Below, piece after piece: positions 23,386-32,493 of a DNA stretch of 47,049 bases. The position numbers and the translations under genes were made by a program. Location of the stretch: positions 1 to 47,049 of the forward strand of contig DASRES010000047.1 of NCBI GenBank assembly GCA_035651955.1. Reading direction: 5' to 3'. Within the stretch, counting starts at the first letter, position 1. Each line of letters opens with the position of its first letter. The notes beneath the pieces are model-generated. The model saw nothing but the letters and a program-made list of their open reading frames with translations. It made no database searches and was not told where the DNA came from. Source of the stretch: Acidimicrobiia bacterium (GTDB taxonomy: Bacteria; Actinomycetota; Acidimicrobiia; IMCC26256; JAMXLJ01).

Positions 23386-24529
23386 GCGCGAGCGCCTCGT
23401 CCACCGCGGCGACGAAGCGTTCGCGGAACGTGGCGGCCGAGAACGACTCCGCGTGCGCGCGGATCACCGCCCCGTCGAAGCGATCGGGGTCGAAGCGGCG
23501 CATCGCGCCGGCGAGGGCGTCGACCTCGTCGGCTGATCCGTCCGACCGGTAGAGCAGGCCGGTCACGCCGTCGACGACCGTGTCGAGCGCGCCGCCGTAC
23601 CCGAGCGCGACGACGGGCGCGCCGCATGCCTGCGCCTCGACCGGCACGATCCCGAAGTCCTCCTCGTGGGGGAACACGAGCGCGCGACAGCGGCGGTACA
23701 GGTCGAGCAGCGTGGCGTCGTCCACGCGCCCGAGCATCTCGAGGCCCGGCCACGCGTGCGCCTCGACGTCCGCGCGGCCACGCCCCTCGCCGGCGACGAC
23801 CAGGCGCACACCGGCGGCGCGCGCGGCCGCCGCGGCGAGATCGGCGCGTTTGTACGGCGCGAGCCGTCCCGCGAACAGGAAGAAGTCCTCGCGCGCGACC
23901 GACGGGTCGGCGGTGTAGTGGTCGATGTCGACGGGTGGTGCGACGACGGTCGCGTCGCGATCCCACCAGTCGCGGACCCGCTGCGCGACGTGTTGGGAGT
24001 TCGCGACGATGCGTGTCAGCCGCGACGCGGCGCGGGCATCGGGTCGGCGTTGGGTCGCGGCGAACGCCGCGAGTCCCGCGCGGCCCAGGGGGCCACCGAT
24101 CTCGTGGGCGCGCATCGACGGCTCCCAGATCCAGCGCGCGGGCGTGTGCGTATACGAGACGACCGGGGTGCCCGGGCGTACCCGAACCCGGTTCGCGAAC
24201 GCGTGGTGGCTCGTCACGACGAGATCGGCGTCCGCGAGGTCCATGCGCGCGATCGCGAGCGGCAGCAAGGGGAGCAGGTAGGCGTACGTCGTCCCGCCGC
24301 GGTACAGCCGCTGCAACGGCGTCGTCTCGACCGTCGCGCCCTTCATGCCGGCCGGGAGCGCGTCGCGGTCGAGGATCGGGACGTGGACCGTCGCCTCGGG
24401 CCAGATGCGATGGAGCTGCTCGACGACGCGCTCGGCGCCACCGAGCTCGGTGAACCGCTCGTGCACGATCGCGACGCGTCGCGGGCGCGGGTGCCCGCCC
24501 CTCACGTCGTCAACGGCCCGCGCGTCCAT
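23372..24529 (-). CDS. GT4-family glycosyltransferase (WbaZ/mannosyltransferase-like)
   Basis: 385 residues from ATG 24529. The start VAIVHERFTELGGAERVVEQL (residues about 19–39), the SYTHTPARWIWEP motif, RIVANSQHVAQRV, the sugar-nucleotide site FAGRLAPYKRADLA and the GT4 signature FPHEEDFGIVPVEAQACGAP place it with WbaZ-like GT4 transferases, many of which use GDP-mannose. It is cytoplasmic and extends the lipid-linked glycan. It overlaps the downstream glycoside hydrolase gene, so the two are one unit. The 144 nt upstream (24530–24673) hold no gene that I can see. Confidence 0.9.
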   Translation of the reverse strand: MDARAVDDVRGGHPRPRRVAIVHERFTELGGAERVVEQLHRIWPEATVHVPILDRDALPAGMKGATVETTPLQRLYRGGTTYAYLLPLLPLAIARMDLADADLVVTSHHAFANRVRVRPGTPVVSYTHTPARWIWEPSMRAHEIGGPLGRAGLAAFAATQRRPDARAASRLTRIVANSQHVAQRVRDWWDRDATVVAPPVDIDHYTADPSVAREDFFLFAGRLAPYKRADLAAAAARAAGVRLVVAGEGRGRADVEAHAWPGLEMLGRVDDATLLDLYRRCRALVFPHEEDFGIVPVEAQACGAPVVALGYGGALDTVVDGVTGLLYRSDGSADEVDALAGAMRRFDPDRFDGAVIRAHAESFSAATFRERFVAAVDEALAREPA

Positions 24530-24673
24530 TCGGTCCCCGGCTGCGGTGCTCGCGGCTCACGCAACACCTCGTCGTCGTCGTTCCCCGCCGCGCGCGCGGC
24601 GGGGCGCCGCCCGGTCGAGGAGGGACCGCGACGCTATCCCGTCGCGCGAGGTGCTCCGCGCGCACGTACCCGG

Positions 24674-26233
24674 CTAGGCCGGCGCGTACAGGACGACGCG
24701 GAGATCGGGCTGGAAGACCCGTTCGGTGACGGGCCGCATCGCGGGGCGCAACCCCGCCACGCTGCGCCGTGCCGCGGCGTCGTCCTGGCCCGGCGGCCAT
24801 CCTCCGCCGCGCGCGATCACGACCCACACGCGCCGCCCGCTGGTCGAGATCGTGCGGACCTCGCGCGCCGTCGGGAACGTCTGCGTCTCGTTGCCGGTGC
24901 GGAACGTCGTCCACGGTTGGCGGGGGAACAGCGGGACGAGCCCGTGCGCGTCACCGCCGTCGCGGTGCAGGTAGTACTCGAACGGGATCCGCGCCTCGTC
25001 GCCGAGGAAGACGATGCCGTCACCGGGGCGCGCGTGGTCGAGGATCCACGGCGTCGCGTCGCGCCAGTCGTCCTTCGGGTGCCCGCGGTAGTAGCTCGCG
25101 AGCGCGACGCCGGACAGCCCGACGACCGCGACGAGCGCGACGGCGCCGAGCCGCTTGACGTCGAGCGCGCACACCGCGACCGCGACGAGGATCAGCAGCG
25201 CGGGCGTGACCTGGACCAGGTACCGCGACTGGAAGCTCTGCTCGACGAACGACGCGACGATCGTCACGATCGTCGGGACGACGAGCCACGACCACGTGAG
25301 CGCGTGACCCCACGACCGCGTGCTGCGCAGCCCGCGCCGCCACACGGGGATCGCGCTGAGGAGCGCGAAGAAGGCGAGGACGAACATCACGACGACGAGC
25401 GCGCGCGAACCTGTTGCGGCAATCGAACCGATCGCGTGGACGAGCTCGGACAGCGAGCGTCCGCCCTCGAGGAAGTGCGTGCGCTCGCCGCGCGTCGCGG
25501 CGAGCAGCACGAGCATCGGCGCGCTCAGTGCCGCGATCACGATCCCGCCACGCGTCAGCCGCCGTCGGTCGACGCGCTCAGCGGGGACGAACGGCAGGGA
25601 CGCGGCTTGCGCGACCAGGATCCCGATCCCCACCGGCTGCGTGTACACGAGCAGCCCGCTCGGCACGACCCACGCGACGAACGTGCGCCGCGACGGCGAG
25701 GTCATCTCGCCGGCGAAGCCGTACATCGAGACCGCGCCGAGCAACATGGTCAGGAGGTACGTGCGCGTCTCCTGGCCGAACACGACGACGTTCACGTTGA
25801 TCGCCACGAGCAGGCCGACGACGAGCGCGACGCGCCGCCCGAAGAGGCGGCGGGCCGTCAGCGCGACGACGGGGACGAGCGGGAGCGCGCACAGCGCCGA
25901 CGGCAGACGCAGGAACCACTCGGCGTCCGAGATGCGCGACCAGAACCACATGAAGACGAGGTAGCCCGCGCCTCCGGCCTCGCTCGTCGTGATGTGATGG
26001 ACGAACGCGGGCCAGCTGCGGTGGACCGACGACCACGTGAACCCCTCGTCGAGCCAGAAGCTGTTGCCGCCGAGGCGCCACAGCACGAGGAAGGCGGCGA
26101 TCGCGATCTCGATCGCGATGACGGCCCGGTCGGACGGCCAGGTGATGGCCCGCGACCGCTGCGGTCGCGTCAGGTCGTGCGACCGCGGGGCCGCCGGCGC
26201 GACACCGGCCTCGTCGTGGACGTCAGTGCGCAC
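24674..26233 (-). CDS. ArnT/PMT-like polytopic glycosyltransferase 1
   Basis: 519 residues from GTG 26233. About ten hydrophobic helices begin at AVIAIEIAIAAFLVLWRLGG. Directly after the first helix comes FWLDEGFTW, the periplasmic Asp-Glu motif of GT-C enzymes that use polyprenyl-phosphate sugars, and the next loop has FLRLPSALCALPLVPVVALT, as in the PMT_2/ArnT family. The C-terminal part (about 370–519) is a soluble outside domain. It probably decorates a glycan or protein on the outer face. It is divergent from a second GT-C gene at 26535. Acceptor and donor are unknown; a polymerase role cannot be excluded since no clear Wzy is present. Confidence 0.82.
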   Translation of the reverse strand: MRTDVHDEAGVAPAAPRSHDLTRPQRSRAITWPSDRAVIAIEIAIAAFLVLWRLGGNSFWLDEGFTWSSVHRSWPAFVHHITTSEAGGAGYLVFMWFWSRISDAEWFLRLPSALCALPLVPVVALTARRLFGRRVALVVGLLVAINVNVVVFGQETRTYLLTMLLGAVSMYGFAGEMTSPSRRTFVAWVVPSGLLVYTQPVGIGILVAQAASLPFVPAERVDRRRLTRGGIVIAALSAPMLVLLAATRGERTHFLEGGRSLSELVHAIGSIAATGSRALVVVMFVLAFFALLSAIPVWRRGLRSTRSWGHALTWSWLVVPTIVTIVASFVEQSFQSRYLVQVTPALLILVAVAVCALDVKRLGAVALVAVVGLSGVALASYYRGHPKDDWRDATPWILDHARPGDGIVFLGDEARIPFEYYLHRDGGDAHGLVPLFPRQPWTTFRTGNETQTFPTAREVRTISTSGRRVWVVIARGGGWPPGQDDAAARRSVAGLRPAMRPVTERVFQPDLRVVLYAPA

Positions 26234-26534
26234 GCGCCCACCGCGCCGTGCTCGTCACCCGCGGACGCTCGCCCGCCGACCGGTCGTGTCGTGTGCGCAC
26301 TCGGCCCACCTGGTTCGCCGCAGACGTCCCCGTCCCGGGACCGCGGGGCCCCCGGGCATGGTCCCACACCGCGGGGACCGTCCCGCGCGGCCCTTCGGGG
26401 CTCCCCGATCGGATCGGCATCCGGGGCTCGTTCTTGACCCGCGACGCGTGCGGATCCGCCGCTCACGGCGTGATGTCCGTTCCGGTCCGGAGTGCTCCGT
26501 TTCGTGGCCACGAATCGTGGCTACACTGTCACCG
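26234..26534. promoter_or_regulatory. Divergent intergenic region between the two GT-C genes
   Basis: 301 nt without a gene. GGGACC/GGTCCC/GGGACC inverted elements lie between about 26335 and 26385 and could form alternative hairpins. Near the plus-strand gene a perfect 14-bp palindrome TTCGTGGCCACGAA (26501–26514) plus a third half site TCGTGG (26515–26520) abut TACACT (26522–26527), which stands 7 nt before GTG 26535. The palindrome covers the -35 position, as expected for a repressor site. No convincing promoter for the minus-strand gene is visible. Confidence 0.55.
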
Positions 26535-28142
26535 GTGAGGGTGGCTCCGGACGCGCGCGTCGGCGCGCCTCCCCACGGTGATCTCGCCGACGCACCGGCG
26601 CGGCCGGCGCGGGCGAGCGCGGTCCGGACCGCGGTCGCGCTCGCGATCGGTGCGGCGATCCTCGTCGCGATCGTGTTGCGGTTCGTGACGAAGTCGGACC
26701 TCTGGTCGGACGAGGCGCTCTCCGTCAACATCGCGAACCTCCCGCTGCACGACCTGCACGCCGCGCTCGAGCAGGACGGTGCCCCGCCGCTCTACTACCT
26801 GCTCCTGCACGGTTGGATGCGCGTCTTCGGGACGGGCGACTTCACCGTGCGGGCCATGTCGGGTCTGTTCTCGCTCGCGACGCTGCCCGCCGTCTGGGCT
26901 GCGGGCCGCCGCCTCGACCGGCGCCGCAGCGAGCTCGCGCTGCCCGACGAGGACCGGTCGACCGTCGCGTGGGCCGCCGTGCTGCTGCTCGCGTCGTCGC
27001 CGTTCGCGATCCGCTACGCGACCGAGACGCGCATGTACGCGCTCGTCATGTTCCTCGTCGCGTGCGGCTACCTAGCGGTGCTGCGCGCGTTCGACGAGCC
27101 GACGGTGCCCCGCCTCGCCGCCGTCGCCGCCGTCACCGGGCTCCTGCTGTACACGCACTACTGGGCGTTCGCGCTCGTCGGCGTCGTCATCGCGTTCCTC
27201 GCCGCGACCGCGATCCGCGGCGCGCACCGACGCGCGGCCGTACGGCTGCTCGTCGCCGTCGGCGTCGGGTGCCTGACGTTCCTCCCGTGGGTCGGGACCT
27301 TCCTGTACCAGGAGCGGCACACCGGCACACCGTGGGGCAACCCGCTGTCGCCCGCCAGCGGGACGAGTGCCGCGATCCTCGGGTTCGGCGGCTCCACGCG
27401 CCCGCTCGCCTGGGGTCTCCTGTTGCTCGTCCTCCTCGCGTTGTTCGCGCGCGCGCTCGACCGTCGCCACGTCGAGGTCGACCTCTGGACGCGCCCGGGC
27501 GTACGCGCGGAGATCGCGGTCGCGTTCGGTGCGCTGTGGTGCGGGCTCGTCATCTCGTACGCGGGCAAGAGCACGTTCGACCCCCGCTACGCGTCGGTGA
27601 TGTTCCCGCTGTTCCTGCTCGCCGCCGCGTTCGGGGTCGCCGCGTTCCAGAGCCGGATCTTCCGGTACGGCGTCGTCGCCCTCGCCGTCGCGCTCGGCTT
27701 CGCGGGCGGGTGGAAGAACGTCTCGACGAACAGGACGCAGGCCGCGCAGGTCGCGAACGTCATCAACGCGTCCGCGCACCAGGGCGATCTCGTCCTCTAC
27801 TGCCCCGACTCGGCCGGGCCGGATGTCAACCGGCTGATCGACAGCTGGCACGGGCTGCGCGAAGCGACGTTCCCGGACTTCCAGAGCCCCCAGCGCGTCG
27901 ACTGGGTGGACTACCAACGCCGGACGGACGTCTCGCCCCTCACGTTCGCGGAGCAGGCGATCGGCGTCGCGGGACGGCACGACATCTGGTACGTCTGGTC
28001 GCCGGGTCTCAACGGTCTGCGCGACAAGTGCGAGCGGATCCTCGACGCGCTCGGGATCATGCGGCCCCACCACGACCGCATCCTCGAGCCCGACCCCGCG
28101 TACTTCGAGCACGCGGGGCTCGTCCACTACGCGCTCGGGTAG
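26535..28142 (+). CDS. ArnT/PMT-like polytopic glycosyltransferase 2
   Basis: 535 residues from GTG 26535, chosen because the leaderless-type TACACT lies 7 nt upstream and the first membrane helix (AVALAIGAAILVAIVLRF) then falls near residue 35–52. DLWSDEALSV carries the GT-C Asp-Glu motif, followed by PPLYYLLLHGWMRVFG and the ATETRMYALVMFL stretch typical of this family. About ten helices are followed by an outside C-terminal domain of about 135 residues. It is a distant paralog of the divergent gene at 24674–26233. Likely a membrane transferase acting on the exported glycan; substrates are unknown. The 3' end is 16 nt from the convergent methyltransferase gene. Confidence 0.83.
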   Translation: MRVAPDARVGAPPHGDLADAPARPARASAVRTAVALAIGAAILVAIVLRFVTKSDLWSDEALSVNIANLPLHDLHAALEQDGAPPLYYLLLHGWMRVFGTGDFTVRAMSGLFSLATLPAVWAAGRRLDRRRSELALPDEDRSTVAWAAVLLLASSPFAIRYATETRMYALVMFLVACGYLAVLRAFDEPTVPRLAAVAAVTGLLLYTHYWAFALVGVVIAFLAATAIRGAHRRAAVRLLVAVGVGCLTFLPWVGTFLYQERHTGTPWGNPLSPASGTSAAILGFGGSTRPLAWGLLLLVLLALFARALDRRHVEVDLWTRPGVRAEIAVAFGALWCGLVISYAGKSTFDPRYASVMFPLFLLAAAFGVAAFQSRIFRYGVVALAVALGFAGGWKNVSTNRTQAAQVANVINASAHQGDLVLYCPDSAGPDVNRLIDSWHGLREATFPDFQSPQRVDWVDYQRRTDVSPLTFAEQAIGVAGRHDIWYVWSPGLNGLRDKCERILDALGIMRPHHDRILEPDPAYFEHAGLVHYALG

Positions 28143-28158
28143 CGCCCCGCCGCCCCCG

Positions 28159-28824
28159 TCACGCGTCGCGCCGGCGGACCGCGAGCGCGCGGTAGACGGG
28201 CAGCACGCGGCCGATTGCGAACGGCAGGCGGCGCTCCTCGACGATGTCCCCGGCCGCCTCGAGCGCCGGGACGACCTGCGCGCGGCGGCCCTCGAACGTG
28301 TCCTCGCCCCGCTCGCCGGTGAGGACCTTGAGGCCGAGGTCGAGGACGGGCGACGTCCCGGGCGTGACGACGAGCGCCACGCCGTGCGGGGTCAGGACGC
28401 GCACCGCCTCGCGCGCCGCGACCGCGACGTCGGGGACGAACTCGAACGCGCTGACCACCACGACCGCGTCGAACGTTGCGTCCGCGTACGGCAGCGCGCA
28501 CGCGTCACCGGTGACGAGCCGCACCTCCACGTCGATCGTGCGCAGCTGTCTGGTGACCGCGGCCGCCTCGTCGTGCACGTCGACGCCGTGCAGCTGCTCG
28601 CAGTGTCGCGCGAGCTCGGGCAGGAGGATTCCGCTGCCGTACCCGATCTCGAGCAGGCGTCGCGCACGCGGACGGATTCGCAGCAGCGACGCGATCGCGC
28701 CGAAGCGCATCCGCTCGACGCGTCCCAGCACGCCGCGGTACGCCCAGTCGCCCTGGTCGAGGGGGTTCGTCTTGACGAGCAGCTCGCGTGGGAGCAGACG
28801 GACGCGCGACCCTGCGGCGCTCAC
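28159..28824 (-). CDS. Class I SAM-dependent methyltransferase
   Basis: 221 residues from GTG 28824, whose GTGA overlaps the upstream wecB-like stop. The Rossmann methyltransferase core shows LLEIGYGSGILLPELA (about residues 57–72; motif I, E-x-G-x-G-x-G), a motif II acidic residue in GVDVHDEAA, GDACALPYADATFDAVV and FVPDVAVAAREAVRVLTPHG. This matches the Methyltransf_11 group that methylates small molecules or sugars. Coupling to the 2-epimerase suggests that it methylates a sugar or lipid-linked intermediate of this locus; the acceptor is not known. Confidence 0.82.
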   Translation of the reverse strand: MSAAGSRVRLLPRELLVKTNPLDQGDWAYRGVLGRVERMRFGAIASLLRIRPRARRLLEIGYGSGILLPELARHCEQLHGVDVHDEAAAVTRQLRTIDVEVRLVTGDACALPYADATFDAVVVVSAFEFVPDVAVAAREAVRVLTPHGVALVVTPGTSPVLDLGLKVLTGERGEDTFEGRRAQVVPALEAAGDIVEERRLPFAIGRVLPVYRALAVRRRDA

Positions 28825-29945
28825 GGGCGGGTCACCAGCTCGTCGATGGCGGCGACGCACCGCTTGGACGCGTCACCGTCGCCGTACGGGGACGGCGTCT
28901 GCGCGAGCCGCGCGTGCAGCGCGTCGAGATCCGACGACCAGTCCGCGACCGTCTCGCCGATGGCCGGGCCCGGGGCGACGAGCCGCGCGAACGTCCCTTG
29001 GACCTCGGGCCGCTCGGTCGAGTTCCGCACGACGACGAGCGGCCGCTTGATCACGCTCGCCTCCTCCTGGAGCCCGCCCGAGTCCGACACCAGGATGCCG
29101 CTGCTCGCCGCGAGCCCGAGGAACTCGCGGTAGCCGAGGGGTTCGACGACGCGCAGCCGTCGCAGCCGGTCGTCGAGCCCGAAGGACGTCGCGCGCGTCG
29201 CGGTGCGCGGGTGGAGCGGGAGCACGACGGGCATCGGCAGCCGCGCGAGCTCGTCGAGGATCGTCGCGAGCACGTCGGGGTCGTCGACGTTCTCGGGACG
29301 GTGGAACGTGGCGAGCACGAACGCATCCTCGTCGACACCGTGCGACGCGAGCAGCGCGCGCCGCTCGTCGTCGTCCGGGACGATCTCGGGCACGACGTCC
29401 ACCACCGTGTTGCCGGTCGTGGCGATGCGCTCCGCCGGGATGCCCTCGGCGAGGAGGTTCGCGCGGCTCGTCTCGGTCGGCGCGCAGCAGAGGTCGGCGA
29501 GGTGGTCGATGACCACGCGGTTGTGCTCCTCGGGCATCGCACGGTCGAAGCTGCGCAACCCGGCCTCGACGTGCACGAGCGGGATGCCGGAGGCGTTCGC
29601 GGCGAGCGCGCCGGCGAGCGCCGTGTTCGTGTCGCCCTGGACGACCACGGCGGCGGGGCGCCGGTCCGCGAACAGCCGGTCGAGCGCGACGGTGGCCTCG
29701 CCGATCTGGCGCCCGCGGCTCGTGCCCCCGATGTCGAGGCGGACGTCCGGTGCACCGAGGCGGAGCTGGGTCAGGAAGACGTCCGAGAGCGCGGCGCTGT
29801 AGTGCTGGCCGGTGTGGACGGCGCAGGCGCGCCCGCCGAGCTCGCGCAGCACGCCGGCGAGCTTCACGATCTCGGGCCGGGTGCCGTACACGACGGCGAC
29901 GGCGCCGGATCGCCGCCCGGGATTGTCGTCGCTCACGGGTCCCAC
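28821..29945 (-). CDS. UDP-GlcNAc 2-epimerase family protein (WecB/WbpI-like)
   Basis: 374 residues from GTG 29945; GAAGG lies about 9 nt upstream. Non-hydrolysing 2-epimerase signatures are YGTRPEIVKLAGVL, HTGQHY, VVQGDTNTALAGALAA, HVEAGLRSFDRAMPEEHNR (split across residues about 125–143), TGNTVVD and SDSGGLQEEA. Family members interconvert UDP-GlcNAc and UDP-ManNAc, or act on UDP-2,3-diacetamido sugars as WbpI does. Because the divergent genes next door resemble WbpE, WbpB and WbpD, the WbpI-type role is a good possibility, but residues alone do not decide between the two. Confidence 0.9.
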   Translation of the reverse strand: MGPVSDDNPGRRSGAVAVVYGTRPEIVKLAGVLRELGGRACAVHTGQHYSAALSDVFLTQLRLGAPDVRLDIGGTSRGRQIGEATVALDRLFADRRPAAVVVQGDTNTALAGALAANASGIPLVHVEAGLRSFDRAMPEEHNRVVIDHLADLCCAPTETSRANLLAEGIPAERIATTGNTVVDVVPEIVPDDDERRALLASHGVDEDAFVLATFHRPENVDDPDVLATILDELARLPMPVVLPLHPRTATRATSFGLDDRLRRLRVVEPLGYREFLGLAASSGILVSDSGGLQEEASVIKRPLVVVRNSTERPEVQGTFARLVAPGPAIGETVADWSSDLDALHARLAQTPSPYGDGDASKRCVAAIDELVTRP

Positions 29946-30204
29946 GTGGTTACCTTCGGCTGGTCGGGTCGGGGCTCAACCGTCTCATCACGGTTTCACG
30001 TGTGGGTGGTCCGATATATCCCGACTCGGTGCAACTGCGAAATCCTCGCATACCTCTCATGGGACGGTGGGTGGCCGCCGATAAGCTGTGCGTGTCCGGG
30101 AACTCAGGAAGACGTGCCGTCATTCGACGTCACGCCGCGGCGCGCGGCGTGACCGCCCGGCCGACCGGACCGCACGGTCTCGCGATTTCCCGGGAGGAGG
30201 CGCC
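29946..30204. promoter_or_regulatory. Divergent regulatory region wecB-like / degT-like with a strong leader hairpin
   Basis: 259 nt, locally AT-richer than the rest of the window (GATATATC near 30012). Two CACGTG hexamers occur at 29943–29948 and 29998–30003. TAAGCT (30082–30087) could be the -10 for the aminotransferase operon, giving a leader of about 110 nt. That leader contains a perfect 10-bp hairpin, GTCACGCCGC (30128–30137), loop GGCGC, GCGGCGTGAC (30143–30152), and ends with GGGAGGAGG (30192–30200) before GTG 30205. Confidence 0.5.
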
Positions 30205-31443
30205 GTGACGGACGTCCGCCTGGTCGACTCGCCGCTCGTCCTGCCATCGGACCAGGACGCATCCGGACGGACGCTCGGTGACGAGGAGCTCGCGCTGCTC
30301 GCCGAGGTGGTCCGCAGCGGCACGCTGACGAGCACCAAGGGCCCGCAGGTGCCCGCGCTCGAGCGCCGGTTCGCCGAGATGCTCGGCGTACGGCACGCGA
30401 TCGCGTGCGCGTCGGGGACGGCCGCGGTGCACCTCGCCGTGGCGGCGGTCGACCCGGAGCCGGGCGACGAGATCGTCACCACGCCCGTCACCGACATGGG
30501 CGCGCTGAGCCCGATCCTGTACCAGGGCGCGATCCCCGTGTTCGCGGACGTGGACGTCGAGTCGTGCAACGTCACGGCCGAGACGATCGAGGCACGGCTG
30601 AGCGAGCGCACGCGCGCGATCGTCGTCACCCACCTCTTCGGCGCGCCGTGCGACATGCCGGCGATCGAGGAGCTCGCGCGGTCGCGTGGCATCCCCGTCA
30701 TCGAGGACTGCGCGCAGGCGTACCTCGCGCGCAGCCGCGGTCGGCTCGTCGGGACGATCGGCACGGTCGGCTGCTTCAGCCTCCAGCAGGGCAAGCACAT
30801 CACCACCGGTGAAGGTGGTCTCGCCGTCACGAACGACGACGCCGTCGCGCGACGCATGCGCCTGTTCGTGAACAAGGCGTGGCCGTACGGCGAGCCCGAC
30901 CCCGACCACGAGTTCCTGGCCCTGAACTACCGGCTCACGGAGCTCCAAGGCGCCGTGGCGCGTGCCCAGCTCGAGAAGCTGCGGGCCGGCGTCGACCAGC
31001 GCATCGCGATGGCCGAGCGCCTGACCGACGCGCTCGCCGGGGTCAGCGGCATCTCGACGCCGCACGCCGCGCCCGGTGACGTCCACACGTACTGGAAGTA
31101 CTGCCTGCGCGTCGACGAGCGCGTCGTCCCGGGCGGTCCGCAGGCGTTGGCCGCGGAGCTGAAGGTCGGCGGCATCGCGTCCGCGCCGCGCTACATCCAG
31201 AAGCCCGCGTTCCAGTGCGCGGTCTTCCGTGACCAGCGCACCTTCGGCATGAGCCGCTTCCCGTTCACGCTCGCTCGTCCGGAGGCCGTCGACTACGACG
31301 AGAACCGGTTCCCGGGCGCGTTCGCCGCGCTGGCGGGCATCCTCGTCCTGCCGTGGAACGAGCGCTACGAGCCCGAGCACGTCGACGGCCTCGCGGCCGC
31401 GATCACGGCGTCGATCGACAAGCTGGCAGGAGGTGCGTCGTGA
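30205..31443 (+). CDS. DegT/DnrJ/EryC1-family sugar aminotransferase (WbpE-like)
   Basis: 412 residues from GTG 30205, which follows GGGAGGAGG. This PLP enzyme class transfers an amino group to a keto sugar nucleotide. The PLP lysine is K197 in FSLQQGKHITTGEGG; VIEDCAQAY and CASGTAAVHLAV are the other family markers. Gene order with a Gfo/Idh dehydrogenase and a hexapeptide acetyltransferase mirrors wbpB–wbpE–wbpD, where WbpE makes the 3-amino group of UDP-2,3-diamino sugars. First gene of a tightly packed plus-strand operon that runs to about 36722 through ATGA/GTGA overlaps. Confidence 0.9.
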   Translation: MTDVRLVDSPLVLPSDQDASGRTLGDEELALLAEVVRSGTLTSTKGPQVPALERRFAEMLGVRHAIACASGTAAVHLAVAAVDPEPGDEIVTTPVTDMGALSPILYQGAIPVFADVDVESCNVTAETIEARLSERTRAIVVTHLFGAPCDMPAIEELARSRGIPVIEDCAQAYLARSRGRLVGTIGTVGCFSLQQGKHITTGEGGLAVTNDDAVARRMRLFVNKAWPYGEPDPDHEFLALNYRLTELQGAVARAQLEKLRAGVDQRIAMAERLTDALAGVSGISTPHAAPGDVHTYWKYCLRVDERVVPGGPQALAAELKVGGIASAPRYIQKPAFQCAVFRDQRTFGMSRFPFTLARPEAVDYDENRFPGAFAALAGILVLPWNERYEPEHVDGLAAAITASIDKLAGGAS

Positions 31444-32471
31444 GCGCCCCGCTTCGAATCGGGCTGATCGGTGCGGGCGGCATCGCTCGGGCGTACGTCG
31501 AGCTGTTCGAGCGCGTCGAGCGGGCGCAGCTCGTCGCGGTCGCGGACGTCGACATCGACGCCGCCCGCGCGCTCGCCGGTCGCGTCGACGCGATGCCGTT
31601 CGAGTCGCACGTGGAGCTGGGCGAGCAGGCGGGCTGCGACGCCGTGATCGTCTGCACGCCGCCCGCGACCCATCCCGAGATCGGCTCCTACTTCCTGAAC
31701 CGGCGCGTGTCCGTGCTCTGCGAGAAGCCGTTGGCGGTCGACACCGCGAGCGCGCGCAACCTCGTCGAGCTCGCCCAGCGACACGGGGTCGTCCTCACGA
31801 TGGCGGCCAAGTTCCGGTTCGTCGACGACGTGATCCGCGCGAAGAGCATCGTCGACTCCGGCATCCTCGGCGACATCATCCTGTTCGAGAACGCCTTCGC
31901 GTCGCGCGTCTCGATGGCCGACCGGTGGAACGCGGTGCCGGAGGTCAGCGGGGGTGGTGTGCTCATCGACAACGGCACGCACTCGGTGGACATCGTGCGC
32001 TACTTCCTCGGCCCCATCGCGGAGGTCATGGCCGTCGAGGCCAAGCGTGTGCAGCGCCTTCCCGTCGAGGACACCGCGCAGCTGTTCGTGCGCACGGCCG
32101 CGGACGTCGCCGCGACGGTCGACCTGTCGTGGAGCATCAACAAGGAGCTCGACAGCTTCATCAACGTGTACGGGTCCCACGGCACGATCCGGGTCGGCTG
32201 GCGCGAGTCGAAGTACCGGCAGGCGAGCAGCCCCGACTGGGTCGTGTTCGGACACGGCTACAAGAAGCTCGAGTGCATGCGGCGCGCGGTGGAGAACTTC
32301 TGCGGCGCGGTGCGCGGCGAGGAGCAGCTCCTCATCACGCCGGAGGAGGCGATCGCCTCCGTCGACGTCATCGAGGCCGCGTACAAGTCGCTCGGCCGCG
32401 GCGGCTGGGTTCCGGTGAAGGGCTACGAGGAGGAGACTCGCCCGGTCGCCCGGATCTCCGGCGTCGCCTGA
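31440..32471 (+). CDS. Gfo/Idh/MocA-family oxidoreductase (WbpB-like)
   Basis: 343 residues from GTG 31440, overlapping the previous stop by GTGA. The N-terminal NAD-binding fold shows RIGLIGAGGIARAYVELF (about residues 6–23), VADVD, then CEKPLAVD (EKP motif) and the C-terminal domain with GGGVLIDNGTHSVDI, where the family's catalytic histidine lies. Such enzymes oxidise a ring hydroxyl on a sugar nucleotide; next to DegT and WbpD-like genes, oxidation of C3 to supply the keto group for the aminotransferase is the likely job. A UDP-sugar 6-dehydrogenase (WbpA) that would precede it is not in the window. Confidence 0.88.
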   Translation: MSAPLRIGLIGAGGIARAYVELFERVERAQLVAVADVDIDAARALAGRVDAMPFESHVELGEQAGCDAVIVCTPPATHPEIGSYFLNRRVSVLCEKPLAVDTASARNLVELAQRHGVVLTMAAKFRFVDDVIRAKSIVDSGILGDIILFENAFASRVSMADRWNAVPEVSGGGVLIDNGTHSVDIVRYFLGPIAEVMAVEAKRVQRLPVEDTAQLFVRTAADVAATVDLSWSINKELDSFINVYGSHGTIRVGWRESKYRQASSPDWVVFGHGYKKLECMRRAVENFCGAVRGEEQLLITPEEAIASVDVIEAAYKSLGRGGWVPVKGYEEETRPVARISGVA

Positions 32472-32493
32472 GCGGGCGAGCGCGAGGCGCGTC

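Noticed and set aside
26234-26534. Hidden small gene or RNA gene in the 301-nt gap between the GT-C genes
   Set aside because: No frame has a start with ribosome-binding signal and GC3-type codon use, and no tRNA-like cloverleaf was seen.
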